Source: Gp7-AA10 sp035636095 (GTDB lineage Bacteria > Acidobacteriota > Thermoanaerobaculia > Gp7-AA8). Taken from it: a DNA stretch of 52,852 nt. The notes beneath the pieces are model-generated. The model made no database searches. It saw only the letters and a list, made by a program, of their open reading frames with translations, and was not told the origin of the DNA. The stretch is taken from NCBI GenBank assembly GCA_035636095.1, contig DASPZU010000107.1, positions 1 to 52,852 of the forward strand, read 5' to 3'. This document shows, piece after piece, positions 31,003 to 39,852 of this stretch (positions within the stretch are counted from its first letter, which is position 1; every line of letters starts with the position of its first letter). The position numbers and the translations under genes are program-made.

Positions 31003-31903
31003 GACTGACTCCTTGACGCTCGAGCTCCAGCCGCGGCCAGCGACCGAGGTCTGCGGCGGCATCGTATGTCGATTGGAGAAATTCCATGAGCGCGTCGTCC
31101 GGCGAGCGCGCGTTCCGCATCGATTCGTACGTAAGGAGGAACTCGCCGAGCGGATCGTCGTATCGCGCGTCCGCAGGTTGAACTTTCGCTTTCGCGAAAC
31201 CGTCGGGTGCGGGATAGGCGTAGGCGTAAAACGTGGCGTCGTATCCCATCCCTCCCGGCCAGAAGCCGGCGCTCGACACCTCGTGCGAGTAGGCTTCGCG
31301 AACAACGGAAAGCGGAAGCGTCGGCATGGGACCGTGCTCGGGCGCGCGACGTCCGGAAAAGCGCGTCACTGCCATATCGAATCCGCCCCAGAAGAGATGG
31401 ACCGGGCTGACCTTGCCGATGAACTGCGATCGAAATTGCGTCATGACCTGGCAGGTCTGCAGCAGAACGCGCCAAAAACGCGAGGCGGCATCCGCGTCGT
31501 ATGACTTGTGCTGACGGTCCTCTTCAAACCGAATCGGATCCACGACCTCGGATGGCAGCGTGTTGATTTTGACCGCGATATTCAGCGCCGCCAGCGCGTC
31601 GATGATCGTGCCGTAGAAGTCGGCGACGCTCATCGGGCGTAACTCGAAGTCGCGAGTCGCGCCGTCGCTGGTCGCGATTCTCAGCCGATGCGCGATGAAG
31701 TCGAAGTCGATCTCGAACGCGTGATTGCCGTCGGGGATCGAATATGTTCCGAAACCGCGTGAGGTGATGTAGAGCGTGACGTGCCACCAGTGATTGATCG
31801 GCGGCATCTTCTCCATCCGGATTTTACCGACCACCTGCGTCCACAGATGCAGTGTCTCGCAGGTATCGCTCCAGTCGGCATAACGCAATGGCGGCCATTG
31901 CAT
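30989..31903 (-). CDS. DUF5996 family protein
   Basis: A 304-residue soluble protein. The segments WPPLRYADWSDTCETLHLWTQVVGKIR, NHWWHVTLYITSRGFGTYSIP, PVHLFWGGFDMAVTRFSGRRAPEH and EVSSAGFWPGG are the conserved features of DUF5996. The family has no known activity. It lies 11 bp downstream of the Mpo1-like gene and overlaps fabI, which suggests a link to lipid metabolism by context only. Confidence 0.85.
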   Translation of the reverse strand: MQWPPLRYADWSDTCETLHLWTQVVGKIRMEKMPPINHWWHVTLYITSRGFGTYSIPDGNHAFEIDFDFIAHRLRIATSDGATRDFELRPMSVADFYGTIIDALAALNIAVKINTLPSEVVDPIRFEEDRQHKSYDADAASRFWRVLLQTCQVMTQFRSQFIGKVSPVHLFWGGFDMAVTRFSGRRAPEHGPMPTLPLSVVREAYSHEVSSAGFWPGGMGYDATFYAYAYPAPDGFAKAKVQPADARYDDPLGEFLLTYESMRNARSPDDALMEFLQSTYDAAADLGRWPRLELERQGVSHGNA

Positions 31904-31914
31904 TGAGCGCCGAA

Positions 31915-32265
31915 CTATAGCTTGATCGCGTACTTCGCGACTTCTTCGTCCATGCGGCCGGCCATCATCAGGAATGTCATCCGATAATCGGCGGCCAGCG
32001 AATAGAACGGGTGACCGAATGTGGCGGGCTTGTTTTTCTCAACGAAGAAATGCGCGTACCACGCAAAGGCATAGCCGACCAGCGGCACCGCGATCAAAAA
32101 CCAGAGGCTGATCGCGAATGCAATGCCGAGCATGACGATCGCCATCACCGAGCCGATGGCGTGAAGGACGCGGGTGCGCTCGCGCGAATGCGCGCGGACG
32201 TAATACGGCCAGAAATCAGCGAAACTTCGGATTTCCACGGAGAAGACCGGCCTAAATTTTCCCAT
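31915..32265 (-). CDS. Mpo1-like (DUF962) membrane protein
   Basis: A 116-residue protein with YYVRAHSRERTRVLHAIGSVMAI, then AFAWYAHFFVEKNKPATFGHPFYSLAADYRM, the conserved His-containing core of the Mpo1/YGL010w family. Family members in yeast are Fe(II) dioxygenases that shorten 2-hydroxy fatty acids. Two hydrophobic segments suggest an inner-membrane protein. Placement upstream of DUF5996 and fabI is consistent with a fatty-acid role, which is inferred. Confidence 0.88.
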   Translation of the reverse strand: MGKFRPVFSVEIRSFADFWPYYVRAHSRERTRVLHAIGSVMAIVMLGIAFAISLWFLIAVPLVGYAFAWYAHFFVEKNKPATFGHPFYSLAADYRMTFLMMAGRMDEEVAKYAIKL

Positions 32266-32303
32266 GAAGGCGCGTGGCACTTCAATTGCTGGCTCTGGCA
32301 GGC

Positions 32304-32528
32304 ATGCCGAGTGATTTCGAACAGGCCCTGCGTGACGTTTTCGGTGGGCTGAGCCAGTTCTCCTCAGAACAACTGAAGAAACTGCAGGCGAAGTCGCAGG
32401 AATTCGCCCGCGAGGCGCTGAAGGACGAACTGACGAAGCTGCATACCGAGATCGCCGATCTTCGGAGTCGCGTGGCAGCGCTGGAAGCGGAGCGGGCGCG
32501 CGCGGCGGCCGACAGCGTCTCGTTCTGA
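32304..32528 (+). CDS. Small coiled-coil hypothetical protein
   Basis: About 74 residues (MPSDFEQALRDVFGGLSQFSSEQLKKLQAK...) ending in a strong heptad coiled coil (LKDELTKLHTEIADLRSRVAALEAERARAAA). It resembles short BMFP/UbiK-type trimeric accessory proteins in size and pattern, but the match is too general to assign. An in-frame GTG at 32274 would add ten residues. Confidence 0.6.
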   Translation: MPSDFEQALRDVFGGLSQFSSEQLKKLQAKSQEFAREALKDELTKLHTEIADLRSRVAALEAERARAAADSVSF

Positions 32529-32532
32529 CTCC

Positions 32533-32607
32533 GTCATCCTGACCCCGCCGAGCGGGGGAAGGATCTCGCCGGCGAGATTCTTCGTCGTCTACGCGGCTCA
32601 GAATGAC
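32533..32607. repeat. REP-like imperfect palindrome, copy 2
   Basis: It begins GTCATCCTGA and ends GGCTCAGAATGAC, with GGAAGGATCTCGCC and GGCGAGATTCTTCG as inner arms. It shares both ends with the copy at 29454-29520 and lies in the short gap before the end of the TamB-Omp85 gene, ending 1 bp from its stop. Confidence 0.8.
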
Positions 32608-32608
32608 G

Positions 32609-35600
32609 TCAAAAGGCGTAGCCGAGCGTGATGAACCAGGCGAACGGCTTCTCGAACTTCTGCTTGCCCGTTCCCGGCCCGCACACCCGCGACAAATCCG
32701 GCAGCACGATCGGGGTCTCGCAGCCGCTGAGTTGCCGTTTGAGCTTCCAGCCGAAATCGAAGCGCACCGGACCGACCGGCGACAAATAGCGCACGCCGGT
32801 TCCGACTCCATATCGAAGGTCGCCCAGGCTGATGGCGGTGTCGGCGAAAACGTTTCCGGCATCCGCGAAAATCGCGCCGCCGACGGTCGAGAAGATCGGG
32901 AAGCGATACTCCGCGTTGGCCACCAGCAAGCCGTTGCCGCCGATGGGCGCCACCTTGCCGTCTTCCAGAAGAATCAAGGTTGGACGGCAATTTCGGTTGT
33001 CCGGATCGAGGCAGAGGGTGCCTAACAGATCGAGCGCGTACGCGCGATGCGACGATTCGCCGCCGGCCGTGAATCGCTCGCTGAGGGGAACGATCTGTCC
33101 CAGCGGTTGAATCAATCCGACACGCCCTGACACCGCGAAGACGCTGCGCTGCGTCACCGGCAGATACCACGATCCCTGCGTGAACTCTTTGAGGAAATGC
33201 GCATCGGCGTTGAGCGCTCTAAACGCGTACTGCACCGAGGCGCTGGTGAAGAAGCCGCGATGCGGGTCGAGCGGATCGTCGCGCTTGTCCCAGAAAAATG
33301 TCGGCGTCAGGCTGGAGATGCGAATGTTGGTGATCGACCGATCGACCCCCGGCAGCAAGGCGTGCAGCGCCTGGTCGCAAACATCGCCCGGGCTTTCGAT
33401 GATGCAATCGGAAATCCGATACTCGTAGCGTACCGACCATCGGGTCTGCAGGCCGACGACTTTCGAGGCTTCGACGAATGTTCCACGTTGTCGCAGATGC
33501 GAGCCGCGGCGGAGATCGTCGCTTTGAAACAGCGTCAATTGCACCGGCACCTCCCACGGACCGACGAACGGCTCGCGGTAGGTGATGAAGGCGTCCTGCC
33601 GAGAGCGATTCTGCGTCTCGATGACTTCGAGTCCGACGTAACGGCCGGTTCCGAAGAGATTGCGATGCGCAATGCTGGCCGAGCCGAGCAGCGACGCCTT
33701 GCTGATGCCGCTCTGCATCGGCGATGTGAATCCGAGCGAACCGCTGACGGTCAGGTCTTTGCCTTCTTCGACCGAGATGACGACGTTGCGATCGGAGACG
33801 GAGGTGCCGACCTGCTCCGCCTGCACATCGACGCGATTGAAGATACCGAGGCGATAGAGATTGCGCTGCGCTTGAAGAATGCCGGTGTAGCTGAACGGAT
33901 CGCCTTTATCGACATCCGATTGCTTCAACACCACATTGCTGTTGGTGTAGGTGTTACCGCGCACGATCACCTGATCGACTTTGATCTCCGGGCCCTCGGC
34001 GATGACGTAGGTGACCGTCGCCGACGTTTTGTCAGCGCTCACATCTTCCCGCGGCTTCACCTGCACTTCGGTGTTTCCACGATCGCCGTAGAACGTCTGG
34101 AGCGCCACGATGTCCAGGCGCTCGAGCTGTGGATTGAGCGGAGCGCCCGGCTTGAGCTGCAGATCGGGAAGATCTTTGGTCGCGACCTGCTGATTGCCTT
34201 CCACACGCACGTCGGCGAGCAGCGTCTGCGGCCCTTCGACGATCGGAAAATCGACGGTCATCGTTCCGCCAATGTTGGTCTTCACGACCGGAGTTTCGAC
34301 CTGAACCTCCGAGAATCCGTTGAGCCGGTAATACGACTCGATCGCGTCGCGGTCGGCGTTGATCTGCGCCTTGGTCACGCCGGTCGGACGGCGGAGAAGG
34401 CTTGCCAGAAACGATCGAATGCCGCCCGGGACAGAAGTCGTCACCACGCCCGCAAGTTGTTTATCGGAAATCTTCTCGTTGCCGCTGAACGTCACCGCCG
34501 TGAGCTGGTAACGCAACCCCGGATTGACGTGGAATGTGATCACCCAGGTATTGCCGACCAGCCTCTCCTCGGCATCGGCGGCGGCGTTGAAGTATCCGCG
34601 GCTCTGGTAGCTCTTGACGATCTCGTTGGACGCCGTCTCGATGGCGTCCTCGCTGTAGCCCTGATTCTTTCGAAACGGAATCAAACCCTTCACATCGCCT
34701 TTCGAAACGCCGGCCACTTCAACCTGCACGATCGGACCGGTGATGGCTCGATAGCGAAGGGCAACCTGCTTGGTGTCTTTGTTGTAGGTGTAGTTGAGGA
34801 AGCGGATGTCAGCCTTCCGATAATTGCGTCGAACGAGGAAATTGCGGATACGATCGGCATCGAGGCGCGCGTCGTTGAGTTGGAACGTTTTGCCGGGTCC
34901 GCGTCGCATTTGCCCGATCAGATCCTGGGGGGTGAACGGCGCGGCGTTGCCCTCGAGTAGCACCGTTCCGACAGTCGCGCGCGGCCCCCTGTCCACGTGC
35001 AGGACCACCGAGGCCCGGCTTTGATCTCGCGAGAAATTCGTCTCCGGGTCGACGGTCGCTTCCAGGTATCCCGAGCGATTGAGAAAACTCTGTACCGCCA
35101 CTGCGCCGCGATCGACGGCGTTCAGTGAAAGGACATCGCCCACGTGGAATGTCAGCTCGCGTGTTGCGCGATCGCGATCGGCCCCATTCAGTCCATCGAA
35201 CTTGATCTCCGCGACGCGATAGTTCACGAACAGCGCAAAGGTCAGCGTCACGCCGCCGTCGCTCGGCTTCGAATCGACTCGAATGTCGCGAAAATCGCCG
35301 GTGTCGAAGAGGCTCTTGATCGATGATTGAACTTCGCGCGTCGAGAGCGGCTCGCCGACACGCTGTGACACGTATTGGCCTAACACGGTCGTATCGAATT
35401 TCGAATCAGCGGTGAAGCTGATCGCCGTCACCACCGGCGCGCCGGGCGGCGGGGGGACGGGGGGGCGGGTGGCCGGGGGCTTGGAACGCTTCGGCGGCTC
35501 CATGAAGTGCGCGAAAAACGCCATGGCGTTGTTGCCCTGATTTCCCCACGTCCAATGCCCTTGGTAACGCTTGCGGAAGCGCGCATCGGTTGCGTATTCG

Positions 35601-38600
35601 CTCGACATCTCGTCGCGCTTGAATTCGACTGTCCATTCGGGATTGACCTGCCACTCGATCACCACGCGACGTTTTTGATCGCGGGTGTTGTAGACCAGGA
35701 ACAGCCTGAAGTTTTCCGAGATGCGCTTCTCGAAGCTGACCTTCGGACCGGGATCGCCGCTGGTATCGAGGCCGCTGACATCGTAGGAAAAAGAATCGAC
35801 GAACGGCAGCACGCGCGATCCGAGAAGGCGGGCTGCCGATTGAAACAACAGCGATCGTCCCGCCAGGGCGGCGTTGGTCGGTTCCTGCGTCCCGTTCTTG
35901 GTCGTGAGACCTCCCAGGCCCAGGAGCGAGAAGAGTGTCACGTCGCTGGCGGGAGGATCGGAGGTGATGCTCGGTGAAATGCGATCGATCGTGCCGGTGA
36001 TGTTGACCGTTACCGTCAGCGGTCCCGACTCGATCTCCGAGATTCCGCCGCTGACGCGCGCTTCCAATGTAACGTCGAAGAATGGATCGACGCGAAACGG
36101 GTTTTGAAAACTGACCGTGCCGCGAACGATCTGGTAATCGATGTTCTGGAATCGAACCTTGCCGCCTTCGTCCAGTGTGACTTCGCCGAGAATGGCAGGA
36201 TTGGCGAGCGTGCCGGTGACGTCGATGGTTCCACTGCCGGTGACGTCGGCGATGTTGTTGCGGATCGCCAGCGTGCCCTGCGCCGCGGTGAGGTGAACCG
36301 CCAGCGAGACTTTGTCTTGCCAGGAAGCCGCCACGATGGGGGTGACGGTCTTGCGCGCGAGGATGACGCCGAGGATTGCGTTGCCGAGGTCGACGTCCTT
36401 GAAATAAAGGCCGCGCGTGACGTCGATGTCGCCCTGCACGGTGATGCGGCTCGCGTCGCCGGCGATGACGAGCGGATTGAAGCTGCCCTGAACAGTGACG
36501 CCCTCGAAGTAACGAATCGCGACGTCGGTTCCCTGCAGCACCACTCGGACCCGTTGCGGCTTGTATCCCGCCAAAGTGATGGAGCCGCCGGCCGTCACGG
36601 TGCCTCCACCCAGCGTCAGTTTCAGCGAATCGATGTCGACGCGATCCTCGCGGAACCGCAGCGTGCCGGTGATGTGGTCGATGATCTGCGGGAATCCGGC
36701 GAAGCGGACCTGCGCGTCACGGAATTCTGCAGTCCCCGACAGCGTGGGCGTCGGCAACGCTCCATGGAGTCCGAGTGCGACGTTGATGTGGCCGTCGGCC
36801 CGAACGTCTTTGATGAACAGTTGCAGCAGGGCCGCTTCCAGCGTCCCTCGCACATCGAGGTTCACGCGCTTCGCTCCTCTCATCTCGACGAAGCCGGCGA
36901 TGCCGAAGGTCGACGCGGTGTCTTTGAGCGCAAACTGAAAAGCATCAAAGACGAGCTGCCCGTTTCGCAATTCCACGTGCAGCGGCCGAACCGGCGTGAA
37001 TTGATGCTCCGAAATCTTGACGTTGAATTCGGGGAACGTCGCGTCAATGCGCAAGGCCTCCAGCGATGAGGTGTTACCGCCGAGCTGCACATTGGCGGTC
37101 AGATTCCCACTGGCCGGGATCGACGCCGTATTCGGCGAGATCGACAACAGCTTCGCGAGATCGGGAACGCGGACAACAACCGTTCCGCTGAGCGCTCCAT
37201 CCGTCGCCATCGCGCCGTTCCCTTCGATCGACATCACGTCGGCGACCGAGCCGCGCACCACCAGTTGTCCATTGTGAAGCGCGAGATGCATCGTCGGCGG
37301 CGGTGAGCCGGGCGGAAGATTCAATCCGCGCAGCGTGGCCTGATTGAGCGTGGCGTTCACTTCCAGCTCCGGCTGCTGGAAGGTCCCGCCGCCGGTCGAG
37401 GTCAGCGTGATGTTTCCGCCGAGGAGAGCCGCAACCGTAGAGAGTGCTTTCAGTTTTGAAAGGTCGATCGAGCTCGATTGGATGGAGTAGTTGAATTGAT
37501 TGGTGTTGAGATTCAGCTCGGCCTCGCCGGTCGCCGTTCCTGCCGGCGCAATCACGCTGACGTTGGTGGCCTTCAACGTTCCCTTGGTGAAGGCGATATT
37601 CGCCGTCGCTTGCGTCACGGCCTCGCCGTAGATCGATCCGTTGGTGACCGTCACCGTTCCCGCGCCTTCCAGCCCGCTCTTCGGACCCTGAATCTTCAAA
37701 CTGCCGGTGAGCTGGCCGGTCACGGGGAGGGTGCCGAGGTCGAGGAACTTGACGATGTCGGCAACCGGAAACGATTTTGCGTCGATGGTCAGATCAAAGA
37801 CCACGTTGCCCTTGCCCGGCTGCCACTCTGTCGATCCGCTGACGTTGAGCGTAGCGCCACCGGCCTGGGTCACCGTCAACGATGCGAAGGTCACTTTGCC
37901 GGCGTCCGGTGTTCCGGTGACGACGATTCGGCCGGTTCCGAGGCCGGCCACGGCGAACTTCAGATTCACCGCCGAAACTGCGCGATCGACCGGATAGTTC
38001 GTGGCATCGACCGCGATGTCGAATCGCGGCGAAGGTCCGCGTTCGGGAAACGCGACCGTGCCGGTCAGCGAGAGGCGTCCGCCCTCACGGAAGCTGGCGC
38101 GATCGAATCGCAGCGTGCTGTGCACGCCGTCGTAGTGAAGATCGATATCGCTGTCGCCAAGAAGCACGTTGTTGTACTTCGTTGCAGTGCCGGCGATGTG
38201 CGCGACCACTCCCGGCGCTTTGATGCGACCCTGCACCGAGCCGTTGATGTCGGCCGCGCCGCCGAGACCGAGGAGCGTGTACGTCTTCTTGCCGGCGGAG
38301 TGTGCGAAGTTGTAGCCGACGCGGTCGAGCTCCGAGAAATCGTCGCTGTGGATCTTCATGGCCACATCGGTCCATGCGTCCGCGATGCGAAACTTGCCGG
38401 CGATGGCGACCTTCGACTTGTCGGTCTCCAGATCGGCGCGCCGGAATGTCACCACGCCGTTGTCGAGCGCGAAGTCGGTCGATCCGCCCACTGCAATTGG
38501 ATACTTCGCGCCGGAAAACGCGGTGGCGTTCTTCGACAGCGTGGCGGTCCCTTCGCCGCCGCCTTCGAGCAGCTTGTCCTTCTTCCAGTGATAGCTGAGG

Positions 38601-39832
38601 CGCCCCATCGCGCCGGCGCGAAGTCCGTTGTCCTGAATCCCCCAATCGGAGAAGAGTTTTTCGACCGACACGCCGTTGTAGCGGAGGTCCGCCGACATCG
38701 GATAGGGCTCGGAGTACTGCGGCAGCGTGTAGTGCGCAGCGATCGTTCCGCCGCCGTAGCTCGCGCGCTCGACGTCGACGATGGCGCGCGTGTCGGTGAT
38801 GTTCATGTTTCCGCGCGCATCAGCCAGCGCGTACACATCGGCCTTCATTCGCGACGAGATCCAGCCGCCGTTGAGCTTGAATGTCCCCTGCTTTCCGCGG
38901 AGCGCGGCATCCATTTGCACGATTCCCTCGAGCGATCGCTGCACGCGGAAGATCTGCTGAATGCGATTGAGTCCCAGCGCCGAGGTCAATCGCAGGTTGT
39001 AAACGCCGTCGGTCAGCGGATCGAGGCGGCCTTTCAGAAACACCTTCAGATCCGGTCCGCCATTGAGGGCGACGGATTGCAGCTCCAGGACGCCCGGCGC
39101 GTAACGGAACTGTCCTCGCATGTTCATGTCGAACGGTTCGTAGTCCTGAATACGAACGCGGAGCAGCGGACTGCTGCCCGTGCCGGCGTAGACGTCCTGG
39201 CCCGTCACGTCGACGGTGGAAGCGATGTTGGTGGCGCCAGCCGCGATGTTGTGTCGTCGATCGAGAAAATCGAATCCCCCCTGCGTGATGAACATCTTGT
39301 GAAGCGAGAGGTGATAGATGTCGTAGCGGCCCTTCGGTCCGGGATTCCAGTGCGGAAAGTTGTGCACAAGCTTGGAGCCGGCCGGATAGATCTCGAAGAA
39401 AAGGTGCGGCTCGACGATGTCGACGCGGTTGACCGAAATCTGACGGCCCCAAAATGAATTGACGCCGCCGGTGATCGTGATCTCTTTTACCGTCGCGAAA
39501 TACGGATTCACGGCGCCCGGCGAATTCGCGACGCGCAAGTCTTTGAGGACGACCTTCGACAGATGCACGCGGTCGATGACGACGGCGCCGATGGTCACTT
39601 TGCGTCCGAGGCGCGATTCGAGTGTCGATGCAACGCGAAGCGCGACCAGATTGGCGAAGCTGGGTGTGCCGATAAAAATCCAGAAGCCGCCAGTCGTCAG
39701 GAAGAGAATGAGGAAGAAGAGAATGGCGGCGCCGATCAACCACTTGAGGCATCCCCACATCGGGCCACGCCTCTGGCGCTCTCGCGCCGATCTGTGGTGA
39801 TGCTCCTCGACCGGGTCGTCGTTTACTTCCAT
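32609..39832 (-). CDS. TamB-Omp85 fusion: envelope translocation/assembly protein
   Basis: One uninterrupted frame of 2407 residues. A membrane helix (about 28-52) is followed by a very long beta-rich TamB/AsmA-like region to about residue 1440, ending with the TamB C-terminal pattern VSFEKRISENFRLFLVYNTRDQ and DARFRKRY. A Pro-rich linker (about 1450-1464) leads into roughly seven POTRA-like repeats (about 1465-2020) and a C-terminal Omp85 beta-barrel (starting near LTVSGSLGFTS, with VGPVRFDFGWKL and terminal ITLGYAF). TamB normally spans the periplasm from the inner membrane and contacts the POTRA domains of TamA, so this fusion joins both partners in one polypeptide in the topologically sensible order. 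It should help insert proteins or move lipids to the outer membrane. Confidence 0.9.
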   Translation of the reverse strand: MEVNDDPVEEHHHRSARERQRRGPMWGCLKWLIGAAILFFLILFLTTGGFWIFIGTPSFANLVALRVASTLESRLGRKVTIGAVVIDRVHLSKVVLKDLRVANSPGAVNPYFATVKEITITGGVNSFWGRQISVNRVDIVEPHLFFEIYPAGSKLVHNFPHWNPGPKGRYDIYHLSLHKMFITQGGFDFLDRRHNIAAGATNIASTVDVTGQDVYAGTGSSPLLRVRIQDYEPFDMNMRGQFRYAPGVLELQSVALNGGPDLKVFLKGRLDPLTDGVYNLRLTSALGLNRIQQIFRVQRSLEGIVQMDAALRGKQGTFKLNGGWISSRMKADVYALADARGNMNITDTRAIVDVERASYGGGTIAAHYTLPQYSEPYPMSADLRYNGVSVEKLFSDWGIQDNGLRAGAMGRLSYHWKKDKLLEGGGEGTATLSKNATAFSGAKYPIAVGGSTDFALDNGVVTFRRADLETDKSKVAIAGKFRIADAWTDVAMKIHSDDFSELDRVGYNFAHSAGKKTYTLLGLGGAADINGSVQGRIKAPGVVAHIAGTATKYNNVLLGDSDIDLHYDGVHSTLRFDRASFREGGRLSLTGTVAFPERGPSPRFDIAVDATNYPVDRAVSAVNLKFAVAGLGTGRIVVTGTPDAGKVTFASLTVTQAGGATLNVSGSTEWQPGKGNVVFDLTIDAKSFPVADIVKFLDLGTLPVTGQLTGSLKIQGPKSGLEGAGTVTVTNGSIYGEAVTQATANIAFTKGTLKATNVSVIAPAGTATGEAELNLNTNQFNYSIQSSSIDLSKLKALSTVAALLGGNITLTSTGGGTFQQPELEVNATLNQATLRGLNLPPGSPPPTMHLALHNGQLVVRGSVADVMSIEGNGAMATDGALSGTVVVRVPDLAKLLSISPNTASIPASGNLTANVQLGGNTSSLEALRIDATFPEFNVKISEHQFTPVRPLHVELRNGQLVFDAFQFALKDTASTFGIAGFVEMRGAKRVNLDVRGTLEAALLQLFIKDVRADGHINVALGLHGALPTPTLSGTAEFRDAQVRFAGFPQIIDHITGTLRFREDRVDIDSLKLTLGGGTVTAGGSITLAGYKPQRVRVVLQGTDVAIRYFEGVTVQGSFNPLVIAGDASRITVQGDIDVTRGLYFKDVDLGNAILGVILARKTVTPIVAASWQDKVSLAVHLTAAQGTLAIRNNIADVTGSGTIDVTGTLANPAILGEVTLDEGGKVRFQNIDYQIVRGTVSFQNPFRVDPFFDVTLEARVSGGISEIESGPLTVTVNITGTIDRISPSITSDPPASDVTLFSLLGLGGLTTKNGTQEPTNAALAGRSLLFQSAARLLGSRVLPFVDSFSYDVSGLDTSGDPGPKVSFEKRISENFRLFLVYNTRDQKRRVVIEWQVNPEWTVEFKRDEMSSEYATDARFRKRYQGHWTWGNQGNNAMAFFAHFMEPPKRSKPPATRPPVPPPPGAPVVTAISFTADSKFDTTVLGQYVSQRVGEPLSTREVQSSIKSLFDTGDFRDIRVDSKPSDGGVTLTFALFVNYRVAEIKFDGLNGADRDRATRELTFHVGDVLSLNAVDRGAVAVQSFLNRSGYLEATVDPETNFSRDQSRASVVLHVDRGPRATVGTVLLEGNAAPFTPQDLIGQMRRGPGKTFQLNDARLDADRIRNFLVRRNYRKADIRFLNYTYNKDTKQVALRYRAITGPIVQVEVAGVSKGDVKGLIPFRKNQGYSEDAIETASNEIVKSYQSRGYFNAAADAEERLVGNTWVITFHVNPGLRYQLTAVTFSGNEKISDKQLAGVVTTSVPGGIRSFLASLLRRPTGVTKAQINADRDAIESYYRLNGFSEVQVETPVVKTNIGGTMTVDFPIVEGPQTLLADVRVEGNQQVATKDLPDLQLKPGAPLNPQLERLDIVALQTFYGDRGNTEVQVKPREDVSADKTSATVTYVIAEGPEIKVDQVIVRGNTYTNSNVVLKQSDVDKGDPFSYTGILQAQRNLYRLGIFNRVDVQAEQVGTSVSDRNVVISVEEGKDLTVSGSLGFTSPMQSGISKASLLGSASIAHRNLFGTGRYVGLEVIETQNRSRQDAFITYREPFVGPWEVPVQLTLFQSDDLRRGSHLRQRGTFVEASKVVGLQTRWSVRYEYRISDCIIESPGDVCDQALHALLPGVDRSITNIRISSLTPTFFWDKRDDPLDPHRGFFTSASVQYAFRALNADAHFLKEFTQGSWYLPVTQRSVFAVSGRVGLIQPLGQIVPLSERFTAGGESSHRAYALDLLGTLCLDPDNRNCRPTLILLEDGKVAPIGGNGLLVANAEYRFPIFSTVGGAIFADAGNVFADTAISLGDLRYGVGTGVRYLSPVGPVRFDFGWKLKRQLSGCETPIVLPDLSRVCGPGTGKQKFEKPFAWFITLGYAF

Positions 39833-39852
39833 TCGATAGGCGCAGCTGGGTG

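Noticed and set aside
33197..34960. Long plus-strand frame of 587 codons opposite the Omp85 part
   Set aside because: It is antisense to a clear protein with POTRA and barrel patterns, is Arg/Asp-rich with no domain, and is a by-product of GC-rich codon bias.
37478..39457. Plus-strand frame of 659 codons opposite the TamB part
   Set aside because: Same reason: compositional shadow with no recognisable motif and no ribosome-binding site.
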